Shown in pieces: positions 17,000 through 25,054 of a DNA stretch of 64,000 bases (its first letter is position 1; each line of letters begins with the position of its first letter). The DNA is from Telluria antibiotica (lineage in GTDB: Bacteria; Pseudomonadota; Gammaproteobacteria; Burkholderiales; Burkholderiaceae_D). The stretch is taken from the NCBI RefSeq assembly GCF_011682055.1, contig NZ_JAAQOM010000005.1:62001-126000 (forward strand), written 5' to 3'. Under the pieces are notes generated by a model, which saw only the letters and a program-made list of their open reading frames with translations, was not told the DNA's origin and did no database searches. The position numbers were made by a program, and so were the translations under genes.

Positions 17000-17845
17000 A
17001 TGCCGACACTACCCCGACGCCGCAAACCCGGCGCCATCAAGGCGCCACGCTTCGGCCGTTCCGGTCGGCCCGGTACGGCCCGTCCGCGCCGGGGCATCTA
17101 CCTGCTGCCGAACGCCTTCACGACGGCCGCGCTGTTCGGCGGCTTCTACGCGATCGTGATGGCGATGAACCAGCGCTTCGACCATGCCTGCTGGGCCGTG
17201 TTCATCGCGATGGTGCTGGACAGCCTCGACGGCCGCGTGGCCCGCCTGACGAACACCCAGTCGGAATTCGGCGCCCAGTACGACAGCCTGTCCGACATGG
17301 TGTCGTTCGGCGCGGCCCCGGCACTCGTCATCTACGAATGGTCGCTGCGCGGCCTGGGCAAGCTGGGGTGGATCGCCGCGTTCGTCTACTGCGCCGGCGC
17401 CGCGCTGCGGTTGGCCCGCTTCAACACGAACATCGAGGTCGTCGACAAGCGCTTCTTCCAGGGCTTGCCGAGCCCGGCCGCCGCGGCGCTGGTCGTCGGC
17501 GTCGTGATGTTCATGAGCGACCCCGACATCAATATCGACGCGCGCAAGGTCGACTGGATTTCGTGGACCATCACGCTGTTCGCCGGCCTGACGATGGTGT
17601 CGAATATTCCGTTCTACAGCTTCAAGGACGTCAACTTCCGCAAGTCGGTGCCGTTCATCGTCGTGTTCCTGATCGCGCTCGGCCTCGCGTTGCTGGCGAT
17701 CGCGCCGCAAGTCATCCTGTGGCCGCTGTTCGTCGTGTACGGCCTGTCCGGCTACACGATCTACTTCTGGCGCCTCGCCAAGGGCAAGCCCGTCAGCATC
17801 ATCCAGACGGACGAGGAGAGCCTGGACCCGAGCGAGCGGCGCTGA
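17000..17845 (+). CDS. pssA: CDP-diacylglycerol-serine O-phosphatidyltransferase
   Basis: 281 residues. Integral membrane enzyme that makes phosphatidylserine, the precursor of phosphatidylethanolamine. The CDP-alcohol phosphotransferase signature D-G-x2-A-R-x8-G-x3-D-x3-D is complete: LDGRVARLTNTQSEFGAQYD then SLSD (about residues 77-100). Several hydrophobic helices follow, with a final one at about 225-265. The N-terminus is very basic (RRRKPGAIKAPRFGRSGR). ATG 17000 is chosen because it is close to the usual family start; an upstream in-frame start at 16952 overlaps the -10 box. Confidence 0.93.
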   Translation: MPTLPRRRKPGAIKAPRFGRSGRPGTARPRRGIYLLPNAFTTAALFGGFYAIVMAMNQRFDHACWAVFIAMVLDSLDGRVARLTNTQSEFGAQYDSLSDMVSFGAAPALVIYEWSLRGLGKLGWIAAFVYCAGAALRLARFNTNIEVVDKRFFQGLPSPAAAALVVGVVMFMSDPDINIDARKVDWISWTITLFAGLTMVSNIPFYSFKDVNFRKSVPFIVVFLIALGLALLAIAPQVILWPLFVVYGLSGYTIYFWRLAKGKPVSIIQTDEESLDPSERR

Positions 17846-17870
17846 CGGCACGCCCGCGCGGGCGCGCATA

Positions 17871-17900
17871 CGACAACGCCCCTCGCGGGGCGCTGTGTCG
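17871..17900. terminator. Hairpin between convergent pssA and phasin genes
   Basis: CGACAACGCCCC and GGGGCGCTGTGTCG pair with small bulges around a TCGC loop. It lies in the 107-base gap between convergent genes and could end transcription from either side, but there is no T-tract. Confidence 0.35.
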
Positions 17901-17952
17901 ACCGGGACCTTGGGCGCGACCGCGCCGGGTCCCGTGTAGTCGGCGGCGAGAG

Positions 17953-18570
17953 TCAGCTCGCCTTGCTGGCGCCCTTGCCTTGGCCTGATTGCGAGCTCCC
18001 CTGGACGCTGCCGCGGTACGCGCCTTCAGGTGTGCCGGCTTCGGCGCGGCTGCCCTGTTCGGCCCCGTTACCGCCGCTTTGCAGGTTGCCGCGCTGTGCG
18101 CTGCCGTTGGCGCGCGCTTCCTGGAACGGATCGCGGAAATTCTTCAGTGTTTCCTGCTGCGTGCGCAGGCTCTTCTGCGTTTCCTCGGAGGCGGCGCGCG
18201 CCACTTCGTCGGCCAATGTCCGGGCCGTCCGTGACGTTTCCGGCACGTGCTGCTCGGCCACGCGGGCCATCTCGGCCTGCGAGTCGGCCACGACGCGGGT
18301 CAGGTGTTGCTGGTAGGCGCGCAGCTTTTCCGCGGCCGGCTGGGCACGCGAGGCGGCGGCGGAGATGACCTCCGTCGGGTGATTGGTCGTCAACATTTGC
18401 TGGCTGGCGAGATTGCTCTCTTCGAGCAAGGTCTGGCTCAGCTGGATATTCGCTTCCACGATGCTCTGGATTGAACGCGACCAGGTTTTCGACATGTCGT
18501 TGAGGAAGGCGACCTGGGCGTCCAGGTGCGAACGGACTGCGGGGGTGACCGCTTGCGAGAATAGGAACAT
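17953..18570 (-). CDS. Phasin family protein (polyhydroxyalkanoate granule-associated)
   Basis: 205 residues from the ATG at 18570, preceded by a GAGGT site on the minus strand; an in-frame ATG at 18582 is less well placed. Residues 1-140 show the phasin_2 pattern, an amphipathic helical region with FLNDMSKTWSRSIQSIVEAN. The rest is low-complexity, rich in Gly, Ser, Gln and Ala (SGGNGAEQGSRAEAG), and ends GKGASKAS. Phasins coat PHB granules; genes for PHB synthesis are not in this window. It converges on pssA. Confidence 0.85.
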   Translation of the reverse strand: MFLFSQAVTPAVRSHLDAQVAFLNDMSKTWSRSIQSIVEANIQLSQTLLEESNLASQQMLTTNHPTEVISAAASRAQPAAEKLRAYQQHLTRVVADSQAEMARVAEQHVPETSRTARTLADEVARAASEETQKSLRTQQETLKNFRDPFQEARANGSAQRGNLQSGGNGAEQGSRAEAGTPEGAYRGSVQGSSQSGQGKGASKAS

Positions 18571-18892
18571 GGATGACCTCATAAAAAGTGTATCCGCTGT
18601 GTGAGGGGCGATGCCTCAGCATAAAAATGCTAGAAACTAATTTCCGTCAGAAATTTTGCATCGCACAATCGCGCTCGGCGCAAAATGCGTTCCGACGCGA
18701 GTTCGTAAGACTAGACGATTTCGATGACATTTCAACCGCTTTTTCAATCGTGCGGACGAAATACGCGACCTGCATCATGGTTTCCGACGACCGGAGCTGG
18801 CCGTCGTTGAAGCCGGGCCCGCCAGCGTTTGTTCGATAAAATTGCTGCGATGCAGCAGGTCTGTCGGGCGGGCACGTTCGAGGTGGCGGCGC
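18571..18892. other. Gap of 322 bases upstream of the phasin gene
   Basis: No credible gene. It must contain the phasin promoter on the minus strand. AGCATAAAAATGCT (18618-18631) is a small palindrome close to the start codon, a possible operator (phasin genes are often repressed by PhaR), but I cannot assign it. An 83-codon plus-strand frame at 18588 lacks a ribosome site and family features. Confidence 0.4.
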
Positions 18893-19615
18893 TCAATCCC
18901 GGGCTGTGCGCCACGCCTGCCCGTTGGCGGTCGACTCGTGCGCCGGGCAGTTGGTCTGCCGCCACTTGCCGTGCTTCTCGATCATGTCGATGCTCGTCGC
19001 GGCCGAGCGCTCCGTCATGCAATAGGTTTGGCCGCCCGCGACGATGCGCGTGCGCCGGGCACCATCGCCCGTGTTGTTGACCAGTTCGTCCATGCCGGGC
19101 TCCATGCCGGCCGCCGCCGCGATCCCTTTGCGCAGGCGGATCTGCGGGCTGTCCAGTGGCGCGACGATGTACGGATTGTTTTCCTTGCGCAGCGCGCGGT
19201 CGACGGCGCCAGCGTCGCGGCGTGCGCGTTCGAGCAGGGCGGCCGCGCCCGCAGCGCCCGGCGGGGCCGGTGCCGAGGACGCGGATGCGGCGGGCGCCGC
19301 GGCGGCAGGCGGTTCGGCGGGGATGGACGGAGGCGGCAGCAAGGTGATCGCGCTCGGCCGCGCCGGCACGTGTGCCGGTACGCGCACGGGTTCCGGGCGC
19401 GCTTCGTCCTCGCGGCGGGGCTGCGGCCTGGCGGGCGGCGCGGGCAGGCGTATCCACTGGATCGTCGTGCGGACGGGATCGGGTGCGGGGGCGGCCGGCG
19501 GCCGGCGCGTCATTTGCCAGCCCAGCAGCAGGAGGGCGTGTACGGCGACGGTGACCGCGAGGCCGACGGGTCGGCGGTCGCGCGGTGGCAGGAAGGCGGA
19601 AACGGTGGCGCTCAT
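18893..19615 (-). CDS. Proline-rich single-pass membrane protein, function unknown
   Basis: 240 residues. A short cytoplasmic start, one membrane helix at about 18-34 (GLAVTVAVHALLLLGW), then a long proline/alanine-rich stretch to about residue 125. The layout resembles the N-terminus of TonB-like energy-coupling proteins. The C-terminal part is a small domain with two Cys (GGQTYCMTERSAATS and KWRQTNCPAHES) and no TonB C-terminal signature. No partner ExbB/ExbD genes are nearby. I do not recognise the family. The region upstream (19616-19689) separates it from the lipoprotein pair. Confidence 0.7.
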   Translation of the reverse strand: MSATVSAFLPPRDRRPVGLAVTVAVHALLLLGWQMTRRPPAAPAPDPVRTTIQWIRLPAPPARPQPRREDEARPEPVRVPAHVPARPSAITLLPPPSIPAEPPAAAAPAASASSAPAPPGAAGAAALLERARRDAGAVDRALRKENNPYIVAPLDSPQIRLRKGIAAAAGMEPGMDELVNNTGDGARRTRIVAGGQTYCMTERSAATSIDMIEKHGKWRQTNCPAHESTANGQAWRTARD

Positions 19616-19689
19616 GTCGCCCGAGTATAGCGGGCGAAAGGTGCCGCATTCTCACACATTGTCGCGCCGGGGCCGGCGCCTTGGCGGCG

Positions 19690-20208
19690 TCAGCGGTGGC
19701 GGAAGCGCTCGTCGTACATCGGGTCGGGCCCATTGAGCATCTGGCGAACGACGCCCTGCGCGTCGAAGTGCACGTTCATCAGCGAGTTCCACACGCCCGC
19801 TTCCTTGTAGCGGTACGACCAGACTTCGTAGTCGTGCACGTACACCCGCGAGACCTCGGCAGGGCGGCCGAAGTGGCGCAGGATGTCGTCCTTGGTCCAA
19901 TGGTCGACCTTCACCTGCGCGAAATTCTCGCTGGTGAGCGCCTGGTCGTACGAGACCAGGCGGCCATCCGGGCCGATGCGCGCCATGTACTGGAACTGGC
20001 CCATCGGCTGGCCGCGGTATTCGAGTACCTGGCCACCGTCCGGCTCGGGATACGTCGCAGTGGGCTGGCCCAGCGCGGCCGTGACGGCGGTGAGCGGCGC
20101 GCCGACGGGCGGCGGCTGCCGCAACACGGTGGCGCAGGCCGACAGGACGAGCAGCGCGGCAGCCATCAGGCCGGCCGTGCGACAGGTTGGGCGTGAAGGG
20201 GCGGGCAT
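19690..20208 (-). CDS. BamE/SmpA-like lipoprotein, copy 2 of a tandem pair
   Basis: 172 residues with a lipoprotein signal: LVLSAC, with Cys25 as the lipidated residue. The mature part begins with a G-x-P-L-x-x-V-x-x-x-L-G-x-P motif (PLTAVTAALGQPTATYP), and a second copy of that pattern comes later (WTKDDILRHFGRPAEVSRV). Two such SmpA-like half-motifs in one protein suggest an outer-membrane lipoprotein with a repeated fold. It is clearly a paralogue of the gene directly upstream, with near-identical LEYRGQPMGQFQ and ARIG-DGRLVSY blocks. The C-terminal aromatic segment (EVWSYRYKEAGVW) is shared too. Function unknown. Confidence 0.8.
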   Translation of the reverse strand: MPAPSRPTCRTAGLMAAALLVLSACATVLRQPPPVGAPLTAVTAALGQPTATYPEPDGGQVLEYRGQPMGQFQYMARIGPDGRLVSYDQALTSENFAQVKVDHWTKDDILRHFGRPAEVSRVYVHDYEVWSYRYKEAGVWNSLMNVHFDAQGVVRQMLNGPDPMYDERFRHR

Positions 20209-20225
20209 CGCAATCCTCCGTGTGA

Positions 20226-20741
20226 TCACAGGCCTTTCGAACGGTCGTCGAGCACCGGGTCCGGCGTGTTGTCCGTGCGGCGCACTTCGCCGCGGCCGTT
20301 GAAGTAAATGTTCATGTAGGCGGGCCAGACGCCGTCCTGCTTGTACCGGTAGGACCAGACGTCGCCGCCGGCCGTGCGGTCGGGCGACATTTCCGCGGGG
20401 CGGCCGAAGCTGCGCAGCACGTCGTCCTTCGTCCAGTTCCCGGGCTGTATCCTGGCGAAGTTCTCGGTCGTCAGCACCTGCTCGTACGACACGAGGCGAC
20501 CGTCGGCCCCGATGCGCGCCATGTGCTGGAACTGGCCCATCGGCTGGCCGCGGTATTCGAGCATCTGGCCGCCGGAAGGAAGCGGGTAGACGGCATCGGG
20601 CTTGCCCAGCTTCGCGGTCACGTCGGCCAGCGGCGTGCCGGCCGGTGGCGTGCGGTTGAAGGAGGCGCAGGCGGACAGGGCGGCGGCGAGCGCCAGGACG
20701 ACGAGGGTGTTCTTGAGCGGGATGTGCATGGTCGTTTGCAT
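20226..20741 (-). CDS. BamE/SmpA-like lipoprotein, copy 1 of a tandem pair
   Basis: 171 residues from the ATG at 20741 (in-frame ATGs at 20729 and 20750 are equally possible; none has a clear ribosome site). The signal peptide ends ALSAC, with Cys25 lipidated. It is a close paralogue of the downstream gene: PLADVTAKLGKPDAVYP, LEYRGQPMGQFQ, NWTKDDVLRSFGRPAEMS and DVWSYRYKQDGVW all align without gaps by eye. The pair is separated by 17 bases and probably co-transcribed. The upstream gap is shared with the rpsO promoter region. Confidence 0.8.
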   Translation of the reverse strand: MQTTMHIPLKNTLVVLALAAALSACASFNRTPPAGTPLADVTAKLGKPDAVYPLPSGGQMLEYRGQPMGQFQHMARIGADGRLVSYEQVLTTENFARIQPGNWTKDDVLRSFGRPAEMSPDRTAGGDVWSYRYKQDGVWPAYMNIYFNGRGEVRRTDNTPDPVLDDRSKGL

Positions 20742-20824
20742 TTCGGGCATGCCAAATGGGCATCGCCAACCCGGGGATTGTAACGGAAGACGAGGAAACA
20801 CTGGCCTCGCCACGTCTTTTCACC

Positions 20825-20830
20825 TATACT
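20825..20830 (+). promoter_or_regulatory. -10 element upstream of rpsO
   Basis: TATACT, 88 bases before the rpsO start, with only a weak -35 (CTGGCC at 20801). A second possibility is TTGGCC (20839) with TATTAA (20861), 16 bp apart, which would place the start of transcription inside the T-rich stretch after the hairpin. Confidence 0.45.
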
Positions 20831-20838
20831 TCCCGGTC

Positions 20839-20861
20839 TTGGCCTTCCGGCCAGGTTTTTT
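20839..20861 (+). terminator. Terminator-like hairpin in the rpsO leader
   Basis: A TTGGCC-type arm and its complement GGCCAGG around a TTCC loop, followed by six Ts. It lies between the -10 element and the coding region, so it is either an attenuator of rpsO or the terminator of upstream transcription. Confidence 0.55.
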
Positions 20862-20870
20862 ATTAATTCA

Positions 20871-20899
20871 CGGTGCGCTGGGTTCCGACTCTTGCACCG
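20871..20899 (+). promoter_or_regulatory. Hairpin in the rpsO 5' UTR, possible S15 autoregulation site
   Basis: CGGTGC (20871-20876) pairs perfectly with GCACCG (20894-20899), enclosing a 17-base loop that contains GGGTTCCGACT. It ends 18 bases before the rpsO start. S15 represses its own translation in several bacteria through structured leaders near the start codon, so this is a good candidate, but no consensus could be compared here. Confidence 0.45.
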
Positions 20900-20917
20900 C
20901 ATGTGAAAGGCAACATC

Positions 20918-21187
20918 ATGACCGTAGAAAACATCAACAAGGCCGCGATCATCGCGGACAACGCACGTGGCCAGAACGACACCGGTTCGCCGGAAGTCCA
21001 GGTTGCACTGCTGACCGCCCGCATCAACGAACTGAACGGCCACTTCAAGGAGCACCAGAAGGATCACCACTCCCGTCGTGGCCTGATCATGATGGTCAAC
21101 CGTCGTAAGAGCCTGCTGGCTTACCTGAAGCGCAAGGATCTGAACCGTTACCGCGACCTGATCGCCAAACTCGGCCTGCGTAAGTAA
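20918..21187 (+). CDS. rpsO: 30S ribosomal protein S15
   Basis: 89 residues, the standard length. Binds 16S rRNA early in assembly of the small-subunit platform. Recognised by [20 protein letters not shown] (21-40), [20 protein letters not shown] (51-70) and the RY-x-x-L-I-x-x-LGLRK end. It precedes pnp as in most Proteobacteria, here with a terminator and a repeat cluster between them. The start is preceded by GAAAGG (20905-20910). Confidence 0.97.
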   Translation: MTVENINKAAIIADNARGQNDTGSPEVQVALLTARINELNGHFKEHQKDHHSRRGLIMMVNRRKSLLAYLKRKDLNRYRDLIAKLGLRK

Positions 21188-21228
21188 TCAGCAGTTCCCG
21201 AGCATTGCGCCAGACGGCTCAAGCTTCG

Positions 21229-21267
21229 AAATGCCTGCGTCAGTTTTAACTGCCGCGGGCATTTTTC
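21229..21267 (+). terminator. Rho-independent terminator after rpsO
   Basis: AAATGCCTGCG pairs with CGCGGGCATTT (one mismatch) around a 14-base loop, followed by TTTTCG-type T-rich sequence. It lies about 40 bases after the rpsO stop. Confidence 0.75.
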
Positions 21268-21326
21268 GTTTTGGTCGTCGTTGAAGTTTTGCACTGCAGT
21301 AAGTTTAGTAGTGGAGTAAAGGCTGT

Positions 21327-21459
21327 TTAGTCAGTCGGGGTCAGAGCACAGTTTTAGTCAGTCGGGGTCAGAGCACAGTTTTAGTCAGTCGGGGTCAGAG
21401 CACATCTGAGAAATTCGTGCTCTGACCCCGAGTGAATGGAAGTTCGTGCTCTGACCCCG
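21327..21459. repeat. 27-bp direct repeats and inverted GGGGTCAGAGCAC cluster between rpsO and pnp
   Basis: TCAGTCGGGGTCAGAGCAC occurs three times in direct orientation at 21331, 21358 and 21385, an exact 27-bp period. The reverse complement GTGCTCTGACCCC follows at 21417 and 21446, so the last direct copy and first inverted copy can form a 13-bp stem hairpin. The whole cluster is in the rpsO-pnp gap (338 bases). It looks like a REP-type element that has duplicated locally. It is not related to the GTAGGGTGGGCA family. Confidence 0.85.
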
Positions 21460-21525
21460 AATGAAAAGTAGTTGAGGTGAACGACAGCGCCTGAAAATCT
21501 GTCGGCAAATAGAAAGGGATTACCC

Positions 21526-23634
21526 ATGTTTAACAAAGTTACGAAAACCTTCCAGTACGGCGACCATACCGTGACCCTGGAGACCGGCGAAATCGCTCGC
21601 CAGGCCAGCGGCGCCGTCCTCGTGTCGGTGGAAGACACTGTCGTTCTCGCCACCGTCGTGGCCAAGAAAGACGCGAAGCCGGGCCAGGACTTCTTCCCGT
21701 TGACCGTCGACTACATCGAGAAGAGCTATGCGGCCGGCAAGATCCCGGGCGGCTTCTTCAAGCGCGAAGGCCGTCCGTCGGAGAAGGAGACCCTGACGTC
21801 GCGCCTGATCGACCGTCCGATCCGTCCGCTGTTCCCGGAGGGCTATCTGAACGAAGTCCAGGTAATCATCCACGTCCTGTCGGTCAACCCGGAAATCGAT
21901 CCGGACATCCCGTCGATGATCGGCGCCTCGGCCGCCCTGTGCATCGCCGGCATCCCGTTCAACGGCCCGATCGGTGCGGCCCGCGTCGGCTACGCGAACG
22001 GCCAGTACATCCTGAACCCGACCACGACCCAGCTCAAGACGTCGCAGATGGACCTCGTCGTCGCCGGCACCGAGCACGCCGTGCTGATGGTCGAATCGGA
22101 AGCGCAGCAACTGTCGGAAGAAGTCATGCTGGGCGCCGTCGTCTACGGCCACGAGCAGATGAAGGCCGTGATCGACGCGATCCACGCGCTGGTCGAAGAA
22201 GGCGGCAAGCCGGAAGTCGAATGGGCACCGGCACCGAAGAACGAAGCGCTGATCGCGCAAGTCGCGCAACTGGCCGACGCGAAAATCCGCGACGCCTACC
22301 AGACCCGCGAAAAGTCGGCGCGCCAGCAAAAGCTGAAGTCGCTGTCGACCGAAGTGCTGGCTGGCCTGGCCGAGCAGGGCGTCGAAGCGGATGCAGCCGA
22401 AGTCGGCAACATCCTGTTCGACATGGAAGCCAAGGTCGTGCGTTCGCAGATCCTGGAAGGCGAGCCGCGCATCGACGGCCGCGACACCCGCACCGTGCGT
22501 CCGATCTCGATCCGCACCAGCGTCCTGCCGCGCACCCACGGTTCCGCGCTGTTCACCCGCGGCGAAACCCAGGCCCTCGTGATCGCCACGCTGGGCACGG
22601 GCCGCGACAGCCAGAAGATCGACGCGCTGATGGGCGAGTACACCGACGACTTCATGATGCACTACAACATGCCCCCGTTCGCCACGGGTGAAACGGGCCG
22701 CGTGGGCACGCCGAAGCGCCGCGAAATCGGCCACGGCCGCCTGGCCAAGCGCGCGCTGGTCGCCGCGCTGCCGTCGCCGGAAGAGTTCAGCTACTCGGTC
22801 CGCCTGGTGTCGGAAATCACCGAGTCGAACGGTTCGTCGTCGATGGCGTCCGTCTGCGGCGGCTGCCTGGCACTGATGGACGCGGGCGTCCCGATGAAGG
22901 CCCACGTGGCCGGCATCGCGATGGGCCTGATCAAGGAAGGCGGCAAGTTCGCCGTCCTGACCGACATCCTGGGCGATGAAGACCACCTGGGCGACATGGA
23001 CTTCAAGGTCGCCGGTACCACCGCAGGCATCACCGCACTGCAGATGGACATCAAGATCCAGGGCATCACGAAGGAAATCATGCAGGTGGCACTGGCGCAA
23101 GCCAAGGAAGCCCGCCAGCACATCCTGGGCGAGATGCAGAAGGCCGTGCCGTCCGTGAAGACCGAGCTGTCGGACTTCGCACCGCGCCTGATCACCATCA
23201 AGATCAACCCGGAGAAGATCCGCGACGTGATCGGCAAGGGCGGCGCCGTGATCCGCGCACTGACCGAAGAGACGGGCACGCAGATCGACATCACCGATGA
23301 AGGCATCGTGACCATCGCCTCGGTCGACGCCGCCGCCGGCCAGGAAGCCAAGCGCCGCATCGAAGAGCTGACCGCGTCGGTCGAAGTGGGCAAGACCTAC
23401 GACGGCACCGTGCTGAAGCTGCTGGACTTCGGCGCGATCGTGCAAGTCATGCCGGGCAAGGACGGCCTGCTGCACATCAGCCAGATCGCCAACGAGCGCG
23501 TGAACGCCGTCGCCGACTACCTGAAGGAAGGCCAGCAAGTGCGCGTGAAGGTCCTCGAGACCGACGAGCGCGGCCGCCTGAAGCTGTCGATGAAGGCAGC
23601 GGCCGCGGATGACGCGGCGGCAGCGGCGCAGTAA
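21526..23634 (+). CDS. pnp: Polynucleotide phosphorylase
   Basis: 702 residues. 3'-5' exoribonuclease that uses phosphate, part of the RNA degradosome. Two RNase PH-like domains (about 10-230 and 310-540; the second has [17 protein letters not shown] and the catalytic-site segments [19 protein letters not shown]). KH domain at about 553-612 ([25 protein letters not shown], split here across the motif), then an S1 domain at about 620-690 ([20 protein letters not shown]). Length is normal. Its long 5' region carries the REP-like cluster; PNPase usually autoregulates through its leader. Confidence 0.97.
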   Translation: MFNKVTKTFQYGDHTVTLETGEIARQASGAVLVSVEDTVVLATVVAKKDAKPGQDFFPLTVDYIEKSYAAGKIPGGFFKREGRPSEKETLTSRLIDRPIRPLFPEGYLNEVQVIIHVLSVNPEIDPDIPSMIGASAALCIAGIPFNGPIGAARVGYANGQYILNPTTTQLKTSQMDLVVAGTEHAVLMVESEAQQLSEEVMLGAVVYGHEQMKAVIDAIHALVEEGGKPEVEWAPAPKNEALIAQVAQLADAKIRDAYQTREKSARQQKLKSLSTEVLAGLAEQGVEADAAEVGNILFDMEAKVVRSQILEGEPRIDGRDTRTVRPISIRTSVLPRTHGSALFTRGETQALVIATLGTGRDSQKIDALMGEYTDDFMMHYNMPPFATGETGRVGTPKRREIGHGRLAKRALVAALPSPEEFSYSVRLVSEITESNGSSSMASVCGGCLALMDAGVPMKAHVAGIAMGLIKEGGKFAVLTDILGDEDHLGDMDFKVAGTTAGITALQMDIKIQGITKEIMQVALAQAKEARQHILGEMQKAVPSVKTELSDFAPRLITIKINPEKIRDVIGKGGAVIRALTEETGTQIDITDEGIVTIASVDAAAGQEAKRRIEELTASVEVGKTYDGTVLKLLDFGAIVQVMPGKDGLLHISQIANERVNAVADYLKEGQQVRVKVLETDERGRLKLSMKAAAADDAAAAAQ

Positions 23635-23660
23635 GCCTCTGCCGGCTGTTCAGCCGAATG

Positions 23661-23693
23661 AAACCGCCAGTGCGTGAGCCTGGCGGTTTTTTT
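23661..23693 (+). terminator. Rho-independent terminator of pnp
   Basis: AAACCGCCAG and CTGGCGGTTT form a perfect 10-bp stem with a TGCGTGAGC-type loop, followed by seven Ts. It lies 26 bases after the pnp stop. Confidence 0.93.
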
Positions 23694-23874
23694 GTACCCG
23701 CCATCCCGTTGCGGATACCTGCAGTGGTTGCGATTTTTAGTAATATTGTTGCCGCACGGATAAATTTGCATGTTTTTCCTAAGTACACTATTGTTGGAAA
23801 TCAGCCAATTTTGATTGCGCTGACATGTTGACTCGCCGTCAATTTCCCACGGTAATCTACTGTTTAGATCATCC

Positions 23875-25047
23875 ATGACAAATACCATCGTGGCGGTCGG
23901 CCACACTCTTCTATGCTCGCCGGAAGCCGCAGGTCGCGCGCTCGCCGAGTCGGTCTCCGAGAAACTGCATGGCGCCCGCCCTGACGTGCTGATCGTTTTC
24001 GCGTCTCCCGATATTGCTTATCTGCCGCTGTTGGCTGCACTCGACGCCGCGTGCCAGCCACGCGTGCTTGTCGGCTGCTCGTCTGCAGGCGAGTTTTCTG
24101 GTTGTGCCACCGGAAATTCCTCCGTGTCAGCGATGGCAATCCGCACGGACGATATCCTGTTTCGGGCCGGACTGGGCAAAGGACTCCGTCGGGATTTGAA
24201 CGGCGCCCTCGAACAGGTCATGCCTGTGTTTACGGGCAGCGATCACCCCGATTTCCCTTACCGCAGTGCACTGGTGTTGACCGATGCGCTGGCAGGCTAT
24301 GTCGACGAGATCATTCACGACATGATGCTGCGTACCGGCGGCACCTATCAGCTGTTTGGCGGCGGAGCGGCCGATGATGCCAGGTTCAGCGAAACGCATG
24401 TTTTTATGGGAACCGAAGCACATACCGATGCGATCGTCGTACTCGAAATGTTGTCCAAGAAGCCCCTCGGTCTCGGCGTTCGTCATGGTTGGCGGCCAAG
24501 CAGCCCGCCGCTGCGCGTCACCGAAGCGGAAGGCACCCGACTGATCAGTCTGAACGCCACGTCCGCGGTAGAAGCGTTCGAAGAGCATGCCCATGCCACT
24601 GGCCAGACGTTCAGCCGTGCCGACGCGCTCCCGTTTTTTCTTCATAACGTGATCGGTATCGAAACGGGCGACGGCTATAAGTTGCGCGTACCGCTGACGC
24701 TCAATGCCGACGGCTCGATTTCTTGTGCCGCCGAGGTACCGGTTGGCGCTACCGTGCACATCATGGTCGCGGACGCCGCCTCCGCCTGTGAGGCCGCGCG
24801 CGAGGCGGCCCAGGCGGCGCTCGCGGGTCTGGAAGGGGGCGAGCACGCCGGCTCGTTGCTGTTTGACTGTGCCGCCACCCGGCTGCGCCTCGGACGTGGA
24901 TTCGACGATGAGCTGAAAGCCGTCGTCGACGCACTTGGTTCGGAGAATTTCGCCGGCTGTAATACGTATGGTCAGATTGCCCGGAGCACGGGTCAATTCA
25001 GCGGATTCCACAACTGCACTGCCGTCGTATGCGCGATCCCGCTCTAG
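23875..25047 (+). CDS. FIST-domain sensory protein
   Basis: 390 residues, cytoplasmic, no membrane segment. FIST_N spans about 30-225 (LIVFASPDIAYLPLLAAL, VGCSSAGEFSG and LFGGGAADD, the typical GGGAADD-like turn). FIST_C spans about 240-375 (PLGLGVRHGWRP, FFLHNVIGIETGDGY, GCNTYGQIARSTGQFSGFHN near the end). FIST proteins bind small ligands, proposed to be amino acids, and pass the signal to kinases or cyclases. The hybrid kinase gene starts 7 bases downstream, so this is probably its input subunit. Confidence 0.88.
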   Translation: MTNTIVAVGHTLLCSPEAAGRALAESVSEKLHGARPDVLIVFASPDIAYLPLLAALDAACQPRVLVGCSSAGEFSGCATGNSSVSAMAIRTDDILFRAGLGKGLRRDLNGALEQVMPVFTGSDHPDFPYRSALVLTDALAGYVDEIIHDMMLRTGGTYQLFGGGAADDARFSETHVFMGTEAHTDAIVVLEMLSKKPLGLGVRHGWRPSSPPLRVTEAEGTRLISLNATSAVEAFEEHAHATGQTFSRADALPFFLHNVIGIETGDGYKLRVPLTLNADGSISCAAEVPVGATVHIMVADAASACEAAREAAQAALAGLEGGEHAGSLLFDCAATRLRLGRGFDDELKAVVDALGSENFAGCNTYGQIARSTGQFSGFHNCTAVVCAIPL

Positions 25048-25054
25048 GCATGCG

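Noticed and set aside
18588..18839. 83-codon plus-strand frame between the phasin and the proline-rich protein
   Set aside because: No ribosome site, no family similarity, and codon use unlike the neighbouring genes.
21327..21459. CRISPR-like short repeat cluster
   Set aside because: The 27-bp repeats are directly adjacent without variable spacers and continue into inverted copies, which is a REP-type pattern.
21520..23538. Minus-strand open frame of 672 codons opposite pnp
   Set aside because: Compositional shadow of pnp with a typical Asp/Val/Arg/His bias and no recognisable domain.
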